From the NCBI RefSeq assembly GCF_030348945.1, contig NZ_JAUCEN010000002.1:2480001-2544000 (forward strand): a stretch of DNA of 64,000 nucleotides, read 5' to 3'. Made by a program: the position numbers and the translations under genes. Positions 1 through 8,392 of the stretch are shown piece by piece; position 1 is the stretch's first letter, and the number at the start of each line of letters is the position of its first letter. The stretch comes from Peribacillus sp. ACCC06369 (GTDB lineage: Bacteria > Bacillota > Bacilli > Bacillales > DSM-1321). The notes under the pieces are model-generated. The model made no database searches, was not told where the DNA came from, and was given only the letters and a program-made list of their open reading frames with translations.

Positions 1-1596
1 CAACGTGCGGATTTCCTCTTGCATCCTAAGCCAAGTTCTGATTTAATCTGGATTTCTGCCGTAACGAAGTACATTATCGATCAAGGTTGGCATGATAAAG
101 AATTTCTGGCGAATCGTGTATCAGGCGTAGAAGAATATATTAAAACACTGGATAAATTCACCATAAGCTACGCAGAAGAGATGACCGGACTTTCGCAGGA
201 GGAATTAATCAAGGCAGCTACAATGATTCATGAAGCTAATTCTGTCTGTATCCTTTGGGCTATGGGGATTACCCAGCATTCCGGCGCAACTGACGCAAGC
301 ACTGCCATTTCAAATTTATTGCTGATTACGGGAAATTATGGCCGTCCAGGTACAGGTGCCTATCCCTTAAGAGGCCACAATAACGTACAGGGAGCCTGTG
401 ATTTCGGTACAATGCCATCATGGTTTCCTGGTTATGAGCCAGTCGGAAATGCCGAGGTTAGAGAAAAGTATGAAAAAGCATGGGGCGTTGAAATTCCAAA
501 AGATCCTGGAATGGACAACCACCACATGGTAGAGGCAATCCACAAAGGAAAATTAAAATCCCTTTATCTATTTGGAGAAGAAATGGGGCTTGTGGATGCA
601 AACTCGAACCATGTTCAAAGTGCATTTGAAAAATTAGACTTCTTTGTCGTACAGGATATTTTCTTCTCGAAAACGGCACAATTTGCCGATGTTGTTTTAC
701 CGGCATCACCTTCACTTGAAAAAGATGGGACATTTGTAAATACGGAAAGGCGCATTCAAAGGTTCTATAAGGTGTTTGATCCGCTAGGCGATTCGAAACC
801 GGACTGGCAGATCTTCCAGGAAGTAGCGAACCGTATGGGTGCGAATTGGAATTATTCGCACCCAAGTGAAATTATGGATGAAGCAGCCAGTCTTGCTGTC
901 CTATTTGCAGGTGTGAGCTATGACCGTCTTGAAGGCTTTAACAGCCAAGTTTGGCCGGTTCACAAAGATGGAACGGATACACCTCTATTATATGAAGACA
1001 AATTTGCCTTTAAGGATGGAAAGGCAAGGCTGTTCGCTGTTGACTGGACTCCTCCATATATGGCAGGAGAAGAATATGATCTCCATTTAAACAATGGACG
1101 TTTGCTTGAGCACTTCCATGAAGGAAATATGACGTACCGGACAGAAGGACTTATCCATAAGGTACCTGGCACATGGCTGGAGGTATCGCACGAATTGGCG
1201 GAGGAACGCAATCTCAGTGACGGTACATTAGTTAGATTAAGTTCACCATATGGACAGGTTAAAGTAAGGACGCTTGTTACGGACCGGGTGAAAGGCAAGG
1301 AAATTTATCTCACGATGAACAGCTTTGAGGACGATGAAGCTGTCAATTACCTGACAAGTAGCTATCATGATCTAGTTACACATACTCCTGCATATAAGGA
1401 AATCGGTGTTAAAATGGAGATTTTAGAAGCAACTGGTGAACCGCCATTGCCTAAGCATAACCACCGGTTTGGTAACAGGAATCCGCAGATCAGCGTTCGG
1501 GTTGAGGAAAAGTGGCAGCGTGACGATTTTCAAGCGATAGAAGAGTTATTTGGAAATGGGGGGGAAGCATATGGCGAAAGCAATCAGGCAAATTAA
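1..1596 (+). CDS. Formate dehydrogenase alpha subunit (molybdopterin), C-terminal part
   Basis: The reading frame is open from base 1, so the start lies outside the window; 531 codons are visible. The protein resembles the molybdopterin-dependent formate dehydrogenases of Bacillus (FdhA/YrhE/YjgC type), which oxidise formate to CO2. Visible are the late molybdopterin-oxidoreductase domain (GNYGRPGTGAYPLRGHNNVQ near residue 115, FADVVLPASPSLEKDGTF near 235, where the cofactor is cradled) and the C-terminal molydop-binding beta-barrel (HEGNMTYRT through LVRLSSPYGQVKVRT). The N-terminal 2Fe-2S/4Fe-4S part is not in view. It overlaps the next gene by 26 bases, so the two are very likely translated together. 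Function is a family assignment; confidence is high. Confidence 0.93.
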   Translation, partial: QRADFLLHPKPSSDLIWISAVTKYIIDQGWHDKEFLANRVSGVEEYIKTLDKFTISYAEEMTGLSQEELIKAATMIHEANSVCILWAMGITQHSGATDASTAISNLLLITGNYGRPGTGAYPLRGHNNVQGACDFGTMPSWFPGYEPVGNAEVREKYEKAWGVEIPKDPGMDNHHMVEAIHKGKLKSLYLFGEEMGLVDANSNHVQSAFEKLDFFVVQDIFFSKTAQFADVVLPASPSLEKDGTFVNTERRIQRFYKVFDPLGDSKPDWQIFQEVANRMGANWNYSHPSEIMDEAASLAVLFAGVSYDRLEGFNSQVWPVHKDGTDTPLLYEDKFAFKDGKARLFAVDWTPPYMAGEEYDLHLNNGRLLEHFHEGNMTYRTEGLIHKVPGTWLEVSHELAEERNLSDGTLVRLSSPYGQVKVRTLVTDRVKGKEIYLTMNSFEDDEAVNYLTSSYHDLVTHTPAYKEIGVKMEILEATGEPPLPKHNHRFGNRNPQISVRVEEKWQRDDFQAIEELFGNGGEAYGESNQAN

Positions 1597-2089
1597 TAAA
1601 CAGGTTCCAAATGCGATGGAAGAACAAGCTCAGTCAATCGGGGAAATATTAAAAGCTCTTGCTGATAACAAAGAAGGGATTCTTTCTGCACTCGCCATAT
1701 TAAAGAATCTACAGGAAATTGGGATTCTCGATGCGCTTCATGCCATTTTGGAAAATCGTACAGACGTCGGCGTTATAGCGATGCAGCAAGTTAACCAGCC
1801 TGGTATGCATAACACCATCAAAAATGCCATTTACCTTTTCAATTTCATGGGCACCTTAAAGCCTGACCAGCTACAATCTATGCTGGGCGGTGTTACAAAA
1901 GGCCTTGACCATATGGGCGAAAGCATCAAAAACCATGAAAAACACAGCTTATGGAAATTAGGTAAAAGCTTGAGAGATCCAGAAATCAAAGCGGCGATGA
2001 CAACCATGGTTGAATTCCTGCATGGTATGGGTGAATCATTTACACAGCATCCTTCACAGGAACTTCATCCAGAAGGAGGACAAGGGTGA
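1571..2089 (+). CDS. DUF1641 family protein (YrhD-like), formate dehydrogenase operon
   Basis: A 172-residue, mostly helical soluble protein of the DUF1641 family, which in Bacillus lies beside formate dehydrogenase alpha subunits. A longer open frame begins at 1550, but the ATG at 1571 has a GGGGGGAAG-type ribosome binding site directly upstream and gives the family's usual N-terminus (MAKAIRQINKQ). The gene starts inside the fdh coding region and its stop overlaps the next gene's start (TGATG), so it is in a tight operon. No catalytic motif is visible; a role in maturation or activity of the dehydrogenase is inference from context only. Confidence 0.85.
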   Translation: MAKAIRQINKQVPNAMEEQAQSIGEILKALADNKEGILSALAILKNLQEIGILDALHAILENRTDVGVIAMQQVNQPGMHNTIKNAIYLFNFMGTLKPDQLQSMLGGVTKGLDHMGESIKNHEKHSLWKLGKSLRDPEIKAAMTTMVEFLHGMGESFTQHPSQELHPEGGQG

Positions 2090-2322
2090 TGGAAGAACAA
2101 GGTGTTATTAAGATTCATGGACCGCTATCGGAAAAAGATTCCGACGAAATCATTCGGTCATTAAACGGTGTATGGGGCATCCTCCAGGCTGATGTAAATA
2201 AAGAAAGTGGAGAAGCAAGAATTGGCTATGACAAAAATGCCGCTTCATTCCAGGATTTTCAACAGGCCATCAGAGACTCAGGCTACGATATAAAAACGGA
2301 AAATCAAAATTCACCTCACTAA
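2089..2322 (+). CDS. Small HMA-fold-like protein in the formate dehydrogenase operon
   Basis: A 77-residue protein with the size and alternation of a ferredoxin-like heavy-metal-associated (HMA) domain: VIKIHGPL strand, a helix, a VNKESGEARIGYD strand pair, a FQDFQQAIRDSGYDI helix and strand. The CXXC metal-binding motif of true HMA proteins is absent, so metal binding is doubtful. The ATG at 2089 overlaps the previous stop and is preceded by AAGGAGGA at 2073-2080, better placed than the GTG at 2086. It is co-transcribed with the dehydrogenase genes. Function unknown. Confidence 0.75.
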   Translation: MEEQGVIKIHGPLSEKDSDEIIRSLNGVWGILQADVNKESGEARIGYDKNAASFQDFQQAIRDSGYDIKTENQNSPH

Positions 2323-2335
2323 GAGGAGGAAGATT

Positions 2336-2467
2336 ATGCAGATTTGTGAATTATGCGGCAGTGAGCAGGAAATGGAAACAGAAGAAACTGAATCAGAAAG
2401 AACCAGAATTCTTCATGTCTGTGAAAACTGTCAGAACGACAGAGCTTTCAACTATTTTGACAACTAA
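2336..2467 (+). CDS. Tiny CXXC zinc-ribbon-like protein
   Basis: A 43-residue ORF with a strong AGAGGAGGA ribosome binding site eight bases upstream of its ATG and 13 bases after the preceding stop. It encodes two CXXC pairs (CELC at residues 4-7, CENC at 29-32) separated by an acidic stretch rich in Glu and Thr, ending NYFDN. This layout suggests one zinc- or iron-binding knuckle. It is the last gene before a strong terminator, so it belongs to the formate dehydrogenase operon. It is too short for most gene callers. Function is not known to me; a metal-chaperone or redox helper role is a guess. Confidence 0.72.
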   Translation: MQICELCGSEQEMETEETESERTRILHVCENCQNDRAFNYFDN

Positions 2468-2480
2468 AAGAAGACGTGAG

Positions 2481-2515
2481 AAAAGGGAATCCGATTGTGG
2501 AATTCCCTTTTTTTA
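2481..2515 (+). terminator. Rho-independent terminator of the fdh operon
   Basis: A ten-base-pair stem AAAAGGGAAT / ATTCCCTTTT (2481-2490 with 2502-2511) runs into a T tract, 14 bases after the tiny Cys gene. Confidence 0.85.
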
Positions 2516-2765
2516 TGGCAAGGCGGTAAGAGCAGCTGCCAGTTTGGCTGTATAAAGCTGTGAGTTAATCCAAATAGCAGTCCACATATGAGCGAGAGTA
2601 CTTGAAGCTGTGACTCAGTCAGCATAAACCAGCTCTGATTGCGATATAAAGAAGTTTTAGTCACTAAAATTGCCGTATGGCCACTAAAAAATTCATTTAG
2701 AGTTATACTTTAGTCTTACCGGGTTTAACTTTACGTTCCATACCCTAAGAAACCAGAACCTTCAT

Positions 2766-2794
2766 AAAAAAAGCGATATAAAAATCTATATCGC
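2766..2794 (-). terminator. Terminator of the Mrp/SalA gene
   Basis: Read on the minus strand, GCGATATA - six-base loop - TATATCGC is followed by seven T's. It lies nine bases beyond the stop of the minus-strand ATPase gene. Confidence 0.85.
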
Positions 2795-2802
2795 CTTCCA
2801 TT

Positions 2803-3858
2803 TTATTGAGCATCCTTATATAACACATCTTCTGCCAGGGATCGGAATAGCTCTCCTACCAGTGAGTCTTCGTCATATACAGAAGTACCTGCTGCTTGTA
2901 CAGGACTCGCAAAGGGGACTCGTGCGATTACATCTGTTTGAAGCCGTTCAGCCAGGCGTTCTCCGCCGCCTCTTCCAAAAAGGTAATTCCGTGTGCCATC
3001 GCTTTCTTCATAGTAGGCCATATTTTCAATTACGCCTAATATGTCATGTTTCGTATGACGCGCCATGACCCCAGCTCTTGAGGCAACATGCGACGCTACA
3101 TTATGAGGAGTAGTCACAATCACTTCCTTTGCCTGCGGAATCATGGCAGCCACATCAATTGCCACATCTCCTGTACCTGGAGGCAGGTCGAGAAGCAGAT
3201 AATCCAGTTCGCCCCAATGGGTATTGGCAAGGAAGTTTTGAATCCATTTATTCAGCATCGGCCCCCGCCACATAACCGGGTTATTATCCTCTGCAAAAAA
3301 ACCCATGCTCATTACCTTCACATCATGACTGAGAACTGGTATTGCAGTTTTGCCGATCATAGTCGGCTTTTCATTAATCTGCATCATGGACGGGATGCTG
3401 AATCCATAAATATCCGCGTCCAAAATTCCTACCTTTTTCCCCATTCTGGCGAGGGCAGCAGCCAGGTTGATGGTAACGGTCGATTTCCCAACGCCGCCTT
3501 TGCCGCTGGTTATCGCGATAAAGCGTACCCCGGAATCATGGCTCAGCATCGACGGCATCCCGCTTTCCGTTGTTGAATTCTTCTTCAATACTTGAGTTAA
3601 TGAAGCTCTTTCTTCAGGACTCATGGCCCCAAAGCTTACATACACATTTTCAGCACCAATGCCTCGAAGAGCATTTTGAACATCTTCTTTAATCTTCGCT
3701 TTTAAGGGACAGCCCTGAATGGTTAATACAACCTCAAGACTAACATCTGATTCTTCTATTTTTACGTTTCTAACCATTTTTAACTCAACAAGGCTTCTGT
3801 GAAGTTCTGGATCCTGCACACCACTTAAAACTTGCATCACTTGTTCCTGTGTAATCAT
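2803..3858 (-). CDS. salA: Mrp/NBP35-family P-loop ATPase (SalA-type)
   Basis: A 351-residue protein of the Mrp/ApbC family, close in length to B. subtilis SalA (352). Residues 1-90 form a MIP18/DUF59 domain ([16 protein letters not shown]), then a P-loop NTPase with the deviant Walker A motif [10 protein letters not shown] near 118, a DADIYGFS switch, and [11 protein letters not shown]. Typical Mrp iron-sulfur carriers have a CXXC after the ENM motif; here the sequence reads [18 protein letters not shown] with no cysteine. SalA in B. subtilis is known as an ATP-binding regulator of protease gene expression. Loss of the cluster ligands favours a regulatory role, which is inference. Monocistronic with its own terminator. 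Confidence 0.88.
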   Translation of the reverse strand: MITQEQVMQVLSGVQDPELHRSLVELKMVRNVKIEESDVSLEVVLTIQGCPLKAKIKEDVQNALRGIGAENVYVSFGAMSPEERASLTQVLKKNSTTESGMPSMLSHDSGVRFIAITSGKGGVGKSTVTINLAAALARMGKKVGILDADIYGFSIPSMMQINEKPTMIGKTAIPVLSHDVKVMSMGFFAEDNNPVMWRGPMLNKWIQNFLANTHWGELDYLLLDLPPGTGDVAIDVAAMIPQAKEVIVTTPHNVASHVASRAGVMARHTKHDILGVIENMAYYEESDGTRNYLFGRGGGERLAERLQTDVIARVPFASPVQAAGTSVYDEDSLVGELFRSLAEDVLYKDAQ

Positions 3859-4065
3859 TTTATAACATCCTCTAATGTTTTTATCCTCAGTATGGTCATT
3901 TTTTATAAAAAAAAGACTGAAAAGATTAGGTGTCCTTTAATCTTTCATCAAAAATTGTGTAATGTCTTTAAGGCAGCTTTTTCTTTATGCAACTGATATG
4001 AACGAAACTGTCAACCCACCACACCCAAATGTTTTTAAATGGTGTTTCATTCAGCTATGAATAGA

Positions 4066-4186
4066 GTTATTCCTTGTTCAACTTATAAACCAAATATCCT
4101 TTCGGATTTAGCTTGTCAAGGGCGTACTTTCCCTTGATAAGCTAAATCGAAATGGATACAATTCTAAAAGTTGAACAAGGATAACC
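4066..4186. repeat. Large near-palindrome (about 120 bases) at the edge of the IS element
   Basis: Outer arms TCCTTGTTCAACTT (4071-4084) and its perfect complement (4168-4181) enclose an inner 18-base arm pair (4105-4122 with 4131-4148) that matches with a single G-U position, around an eight-base loop. The stretches in between pair partly. It would fold into one long hairpin on either strand. It directly abuts the downstream end of the IS110-family element, whose relatives often insert at palindromic repeats. It could be a REP-like repeat, a target remnant or part of the element; the sequence alone does not decide. Confidence 0.7.
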
Positions 4187-4189
4187 TTA

Positions 4190-4440
4190 AAAACTTGGCA
4201 CGAAGGCAAAAACGTTGACGGTGGTATACAAACTGATATGCGTGGGTTGGTTACCACATTTCACTCCATCCGTCACGGAGCTGCCTCGGACTAACGGCGC
4301 ACGTTCAGTTCCTAGACCTAGTGCATAGTTGCACATGAGGGTTCTCCTTCCCGGGGGTTTGCCTTCGAGCCAAATCTTCAATTCTAAATCACAAAATTAT
4401 GATTCGATAAAATCATTTATTACATAATCTTACTTTCGAT
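4190..4440 (-). ncRNA. Putative bridge RNA / structured end of IS1111-like element
   Basis: About 250 non-coding bases follow the transposase stop on the same strand. They are GC-richer than the surroundings and hold several short complementary stretches (GTGCATAGTTGCAC near 4320, GGAGCTGCCTCGG near 4277, a CCCGGG core near 4350). A 64-codon open frame on the minus strand is more likely a by-product of this conserved RNA than a gene. In IS110-family elements a recombinase-bound bridge RNA is made from the long non-coding end; in the IS1111 group this is reported downstream of the recombinase. That this stretch is such an RNA is inference. Confidence 0.5.
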
Positions 4441-4444
4441 CTAC

Positions 4445-5572
4445 TTAAGCAACATTCGATACACTTACTTGCTTATCCTCAATGGCACAACCGATAGCCC
4501 AAATAAAACCAAGTAATTCTCTGGCTACTGCAACAACAGCTACTTTTCCACCTTTTCCTTTAGCAGAGATGCGATGATATTTCATATGAAGACGGTGTTG
4601 AGCTTTCCAAGCAATACGTTTTGCCTCTGGATCTTGACCTTCTTGACGTTTAAGCAATTCACCTTTAAGAGATGGTCGATGGCGATAAGACCAACAAACT
4701 TCTACTATGGAACGACGAATTTGGGAGTTTCCGGTTTTCGTAATGGAACCTTGCCAACGACTAGACCCACTCGAGTATTCCTTTGGAACAAGTCCAGCAT
4801 AGGACATCAGTTGTCTTGGGTTTGAAAAGCGAGAAAACTGTCCAATTTCAGCTACCAAAGTAACAGCTGTGACTTCTGCGACTCCTCTTAATGTTTGAAG
4901 AGCTTGAATTACCGGAGCATGTTCACTTTGAAGGGCTTCTTCATGAATTTGAGCTTCGATACGTTTCATACGATCTTCAACTTCATTGATTGCATGAAGA
5001 TATTCTTGAAAAACAATACGTTGAGAAGCTCTTTCAAATGTTAATCGTTTTAACCATTCACGATGTTTTACGGACCAATTTCTAACTCCTTGCGGAGGAC
5101 GTATTCCATGGCGAAGTAAGAAGTGAACAAGTCTCTGGCGAGAACTTTGTAAATCCTCACGAGCATCATGACGAGCACGAATTAAGTCTCTCAATGCTTC
5201 ATGATCTTCATCTGGAACCCATACAGAAGTAAGCTCTCCAGCGCGAAGTAGCTGAGCTAATCTAATAGAATCTCTTTTATCTGTTTTTACACGATCGCCC
5301 GATCGCTTTGGAATAAGGGAGGGTGCGACAACCATACAATCAATGTCCATAGATAGAAGAAATCGATAAATTCCATACCCAGAAGATCCTGCTTCATAAC
5401 ATACTAATAGGCTTTCAGGCTTCCCTAACTTTTTCATCAATTTGCGAATATCCTCTGGTTTATTTTGAATAGTTCCATGAAATCTAGGTTCACCACGACC
5501 AGAATCAGCAATCGCAACAGCAATTGAATCTTTAGATACGTCTAAACCAACAAATTTTTGAACATCCTTCAT
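4445..5572 (-). CDS. IS110-family transposase (IS1111-like group)
   Basis: An intact 375-residue DEDD recombinase. The N-terminal RuvC-like domain shows the acidic residues in FVGLDVSKDS (residue 10), CYEAGSSGYGIYRFL (about 58) and DRVKTDKRDSIRLAQLL (about 93-99). A helical middle section follows, then the C-terminal Tnp domain with LRGVAEVTAVTLVAEIGQFS (about 229), SYAGLVPKEYSSG and the serine-containing SGSSRWQGSITKTGNS, where the second catalytic serine of the family lies. Members of this family cut and join through a serine-DEDD composite site guided by a bridge RNA. The gene looks functional. Group assignment rests on the resemblance of KRSGDRVKTDKRD and the long downstream end and is less sure. 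Confidence 0.9.
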   Translation of the reverse strand: MKDVQKFVGLDVSKDSIAVAIADSGRGEPRFHGTIQNKPEDIRKLMKKLGKPESLLVCYEAGSSGYGIYRFLLSMDIDCMVVAPSLIPKRSGDRVKTDKRDSIRLAQLLRAGELTSVWVPDEDHEALRDLIRARHDAREDLQSSRQRLVHFLLRHGIRPPQGVRNWSVKHREWLKRLTFERASQRIVFQEYLHAINEVEDRMKRIEAQIHEEALQSEHAPVIQALQTLRGVAEVTAVTLVAEIGQFSRFSNPRQLMSYAGLVPKEYSSGSSRWQGSITKTGNSQIRRSIVEVCWSYRHRPSLKGELLKRQEGQDPEAKRIAWKAQHRLHMKYHRISAKGKGGKVAVVAVARELLGFIWAIGCAIEDKQVSVSNVA

Positions 5573-5814
5573 AATATAGGCTCCTTTTCGTGTGTAGCTC
5601 TACACTTGGTTTTTTATTTTTGGTAGTAACATTATGACCAAGTGCAATCTACGTTAAGCGATGGGAGCCGTTTTCGTTCATTATGACTAAAGGGTCAGCA
5701 TTCCTGTAATAACTGAAAATGAGGTTTGAACGAAAAAAGACATCTTGATAAGATGAATGTTTCCTAAGCTGGCCAGCTAAAAAAGGACAAAACACATCTA
5801 TTTGGAGGTCTACA

Positions 5815-5985
5815 ATGAATAATAACCAAAATCATAAAACCACTCAAATGACTTCTGAAACCCTAATTGTCGGAGTAAATCCTAGCCAAGCACAATCATG
5901 TCGCGAGAGCACAGGATTTTAGAGGATTGGAACGGGGTAAAACGTGTTTCTTTGAAAATACGAAAGCAGGATTTTCCTTAACGTA
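5815..5985 (+). pseudogene. Broken 5' end of another IS110-family transposase
   Basis: A TTTGGAGG ribosome binding site precedes an ATG and about 30 codons (ETLIVGVNPSQAQS, which matches the LIVGVD start of IS110-family enzymes). The frame then ends, while the next frame continues as HVARAQDFRGLERG and KTCFFENTKAG, typical of the same protein. One small frameshift and loss of everything after about residue 60 leave a relic. In the intact family the second residue of GVD is the first catalytic aspartate; here it reads GVN. Confidence 0.75.
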
Positions 5986-6008
5986 TGTTTTCCGCATTTT
6001 GTTGGTAG

Positions 6009-6116
6009 GACCCCTTCTTCAGGTTTTTCAACTTCGGCAAAACCTAAAATATTATTTAAAAATTTTCTTGCAGTGTCCTCACTACCTTTAGGAGCAGCGA
6101 GCTGAATATGGTCAAC
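6009..6116 (-). pseudogene. Fragment of a VOC (glyoxalase-like) protein
   Basis: On the minus strand about 36 codons read VDHIQLAAPKGSEDTARKF then NNILGFAEVEKPEEG, the typical first beta-alpha-beta unit of a vicinal-oxygen-chelate protein including the His metal ligand. There is no start codon (a stop lies two codons upstream) and no continuation. It lies between two transposase relics, so it was probably cut up by insertions. Confidence 0.7.
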
Positions 6117-6274
6117 TCTTTAACAAGTTGGTTAATCCAATCTAGAAACGACATTTCCATCGTAATTATAGCTTTCGGTGGCATCCGTTTACTTAGACAC
6201 TTTACAAATGCCAGATTGGAAGTTGCTACCACAATTGAAGGAGATTTGAAAAATATTACTAATCATAAAGAAGC

Positions 6275-6804
6275 ATATGTCATTTCAAAAAACCTTCTTA
6301 ATAGGGATTTTCATGCATCCAGATCTAATGAGAAATGGGTAACTGACATTACATATTTGATTTTTAATAGACAGAAACTTTTCCTATCCGCCATAAAAGA
6401 CCTCTATAACAATGAAATCATTTCTTATCAAGTCAGCCGGAGAAACGACTTAACACTTGTAATAGTAACAATAAAAAAAGCAAAGAAAAAACGGGATGTT
6501 AAAGGAATTCTTCTGCATTGCGACCAGGGGTACCAATACACTTCCCACCAATACAATAACCTATTTGAAAAAATATAAAATGCAATCCAGCATGTCAAGA
6601 AAGGGAAACTGCTGGGATAACGCTTGTATGGAGAATTTCTTCAGCCACTTTAAATCGGAGTGTTTCTATATGAACTCCTTCGGTACCTCTGAAGAGGTTC
6701 GAGGTGCTGTAAGTATGTATATTCGATTCTATAACCATCATCATCGCTTCCAGAAAAAATTAAACAACCTGAGTCCATATCAATATAGAACTCAGGTTGC
6801 TTAA
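6275..6804 (+). pseudogene. IS3-family (IS150-type) OrfB transposase, truncated and frameshifted
   Basis: The rve integrase core is visible: RSNEKWVTDITYL with the first catalytic Asp, LLHCDQGYQYTS with the second, and in the next frame KGNCWDNACMENFFSHFK with the catalytic Glu, ending SPYQYRTQVA. The two parts are in different frames, joined around 6570-6580 in an A-rich run, so a one-base indel has broken the gene. The N-terminal helix-turn-helix half of OrfB and all of OrfA are missing. The last codons form a CCTGAGT/ACTCAGG hairpin (6768-6796). Confidence 0.85.
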
Positions 6805-6821
6805 TTAGTCTTTTTTATTTC

Positions 6822-6844
6822 TGTCTATTTGACAGGGGTCACTC
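6822..6844. repeat. Right end of the IS3-family element
   Basis: TGTCTATTTGACAGGGGTC just after the transposase relic looks like the terminal inverted repeat of IS150-type elements (ending in GGGGTCA). No matching left end was found, in line with truncation. Confidence 0.5.
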
Positions 6845-6973
6845 CACAATACAGAGATCATCTTCTCTAGGCTGCCTAATCCCTTTTTTTACAATGTCCT
6901 TTACAAAGGGTACACTTTACAACAAGCATACTTCTTAACCAATATAGACATGAAGAGACGATCGCTTCTCAAA

Positions 6974-7690
6974 TTAAGGATTAGTTGACCATAATCCTGA
7001 AGTCTTTACTAGGACTCTTGGATGAAGCTTTAACCCGGCTACAAGCAGCTCTGCTAAATCCTCTGGTTGCATAACATTTTCAGGATTTCCACTAATAAGA
7101 TTGGTTTCAATGGCCAAATCAGTTGCAACTGTACTTGGTGTTAAAGCCGTTACACGGATATTATGCTTTCTTACCTCTAGCATGAGTGATTCCGTTAGTC
7201 CTAAAACAGCAAATTTAGAAGCGCTGTAAGCACTTGTAACAGGTGCTCCTTTTTGGCCCGCAGTTGAGGAGATATTCACAATATCTCCTGATTTTCTTTC
7301 AATCATATCAGGTAAAACGGCTCTTGTTACATTATATACACCCATCAAGTTTACTCGGATGATGTTTTCCCATTCTTCAGGAGTTAAATCAAGAAAACCG
7401 CCAAATTTAGCTATACCTGCATTGTTGATTAAAATATCAATAGAACCTAGGTCTGATTTGATGTGTTCAACAGCTTGATGAACTGCTTCAAGATCGGCTA
7501 CATCTGCTGTTGCTGCTGAAACGTTCACATCATATTGCTCTAGTTCCGCGGTTACCTTTTCAAGATTTGACATCGTTAATCCAATCAATCCTAAATGAAC
7601 TCCTTCTTTTGCTAAAGCAATCGCAGTTGCACGCCCGATTCCTCTGCCTGCCCCAGTAATTAAAGCAGTTTTTCCTTTTAATGAAATCAT
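6974..7690 (-). CDS. SDR-family 3-ketoacyl-ACP-reductase-like oxidoreductase
   Basis: A 238-residue classical short-chain dehydrogenase/reductase. It has the cofactor motif TGAGRGIG (residue 13), DVADLEAV (adenine ring pocket), NNAG (about 90), catalytic Ser in VNISSTAG (about 142), and YSASK (about 155-159) carrying the Tyr-Lys pair. The family reduces keto groups with NADPH; the true substrate cannot be read from sequence. The gene stands alone on the minus strand after the terminator of the hxl operon, with its own AAAAGGAATG-type ribosome binding site. B. subtilis has close homologues annotated as FabG-like reductases. Confidence 0.9.
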   Translation of the reverse strand: MISLKGKTALITGAGRGIGRATAIALAKEGVHLGLIGLTMSNLEKVTAELEQYDVNVSAATADVADLEAVHQAVEHIKSDLGSIDILINNAGIAKFGGFLDLTPEEWENIIRVNLMGVYNVTRAVLPDMIERKSGDIVNISSTAGQKGAPVTSAYSASKFAVLGLTESLMLEVRKHNIRVTALTPSTVATDLAIETNLISGNPENVMQPEDLAELLVAGLKLHPRVLVKTSGLWSTNP

Positions 7691-7757
7691 GCTATCATTC
7701 CTTTTTAAAAAATTTTAGAATAATTGTTAATAATAACAAAATAATGATTTAAAGACT

Positions 7758-7805
7758 AACCAAAAGACCGCAAAGTTTCTTTAGTATGTCTGCGGTCTTT
7801 TGGTT
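7758..7805 (-). terminator. Terminator of the hxlA-hxlB operon
   Basis: A 15-base perfect stem AACCAAAAGACCGCA (7758-7772) with its complement at 7791-7805 lies 23 bases beyond the hxlB stop. The T tract is short and interrupted, but the stem is very strong. Confidence 0.75.
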
Positions 7806-7827
7806 ATTACATTCTTAGGACTATGTT

Positions 7828-8385
7828 TTATTCAAGATTGGCATGTCTGCCATACATCTTATTGGTATCTAATCCCTTTTTCTCCATGAATCTCAAGATG
7901 ACGGCATCATAAAAAAGTAAAAGGGTCTGCTCAAATAGTGAGCCCATTGGTTGGATGGTTTTATAATCGCCCTTTGATTGGTCTTTCGGGGATCCAGGCA
8001 ATTTAATGGTGATATCTGCTAACTGTCCAATAGTGGAATCAGGGAATATCGTGACAGTTACAATTTTACCACCAATGCTTTTTGCTTTTTCAGCCATGGA
8101 GACTAAGCTTTTCGTTTCCCCGGATCCTGATCCGATGATTAAGATATCCTCTTTTTCAAAGTTGGGAGTTACAGTTTCACCGATTACATAAGAATCAATT
8201 CCCATATGCATCATCCGCATGGCGAAGGATTTGGCCATGAATCCTGATCTGCCTGCACCGGCGACAAAAACTTTTTTCGATTCAAGTATCCCGTTGACGA
8301 GTTTTTCAGCTTCTTCATCTGCGATTAAGTCAGCTGAATGATTAAGCTCTTTTAAGATTTCTGCTAAATATTGAGTCGTCTGCAT
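7828..8385 (-). CDS. hxlB: 6-phospho-3-hexuloisomerase
   Basis: A 185-residue SIS-domain sugar isomerase, the usual length for PHI. It converts D-arabino-3-hexulose 6-phosphate to fructose 6-phosphate, the second step of the ribulose monophosphate route for formaldehyde. Visible are VFVAGAGRSGFMAKSFAMR (phosphosugar-binding loop), IIGSGSGETKSLV (second SIS loop) and the C-terminal QPMGSLFEQ with the catalytic Glu region. It follows hxlA by seven bases, so the two are translated from one message. A broken second copy lies at 14139-14271. Confidence 0.95.
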   Translation of the reverse strand: MQTTQYLAEILKELNHSADLIADEEAEKLVNGILESKKVFVAGAGRSGFMAKSFAMRMMHMGIDSYVIGETVTPNFEKEDILIIGSGSGETKSLVSMAEKAKSIGGKIVTVTIFPDSTIGQLADITIKLPGSPKDQSKGDYKTIQPMGSLFEQTLLLFYDAVILRFMEKKGLDTNKMYGRHANLE

Positions 8386-8392
8386 CTTAGGA

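Larger units (their letters stand above)
4187..5660 (-). mobile_element. IS110-family insertion element (approximate limits)
   Basis: The transposase gene and its long structured downstream end form one element. The upstream side holds a short dyad GTGTAGCTCTACAC (about 5591-5604) and ACTTGGT/ACCAAGT copies at about 5605 and 5638. These elements lack conventional inverted repeats and target duplications, so both limits are estimates. Confidence 0.5.

Noticed and set aside
4187..4381. 64-codon minus-strand ORF after the IS110-family transposase
   Set aside because: It lies in the GC-rich structured end of the element and has no domain or usable ribosome binding site; better explained as an RNA by-product.
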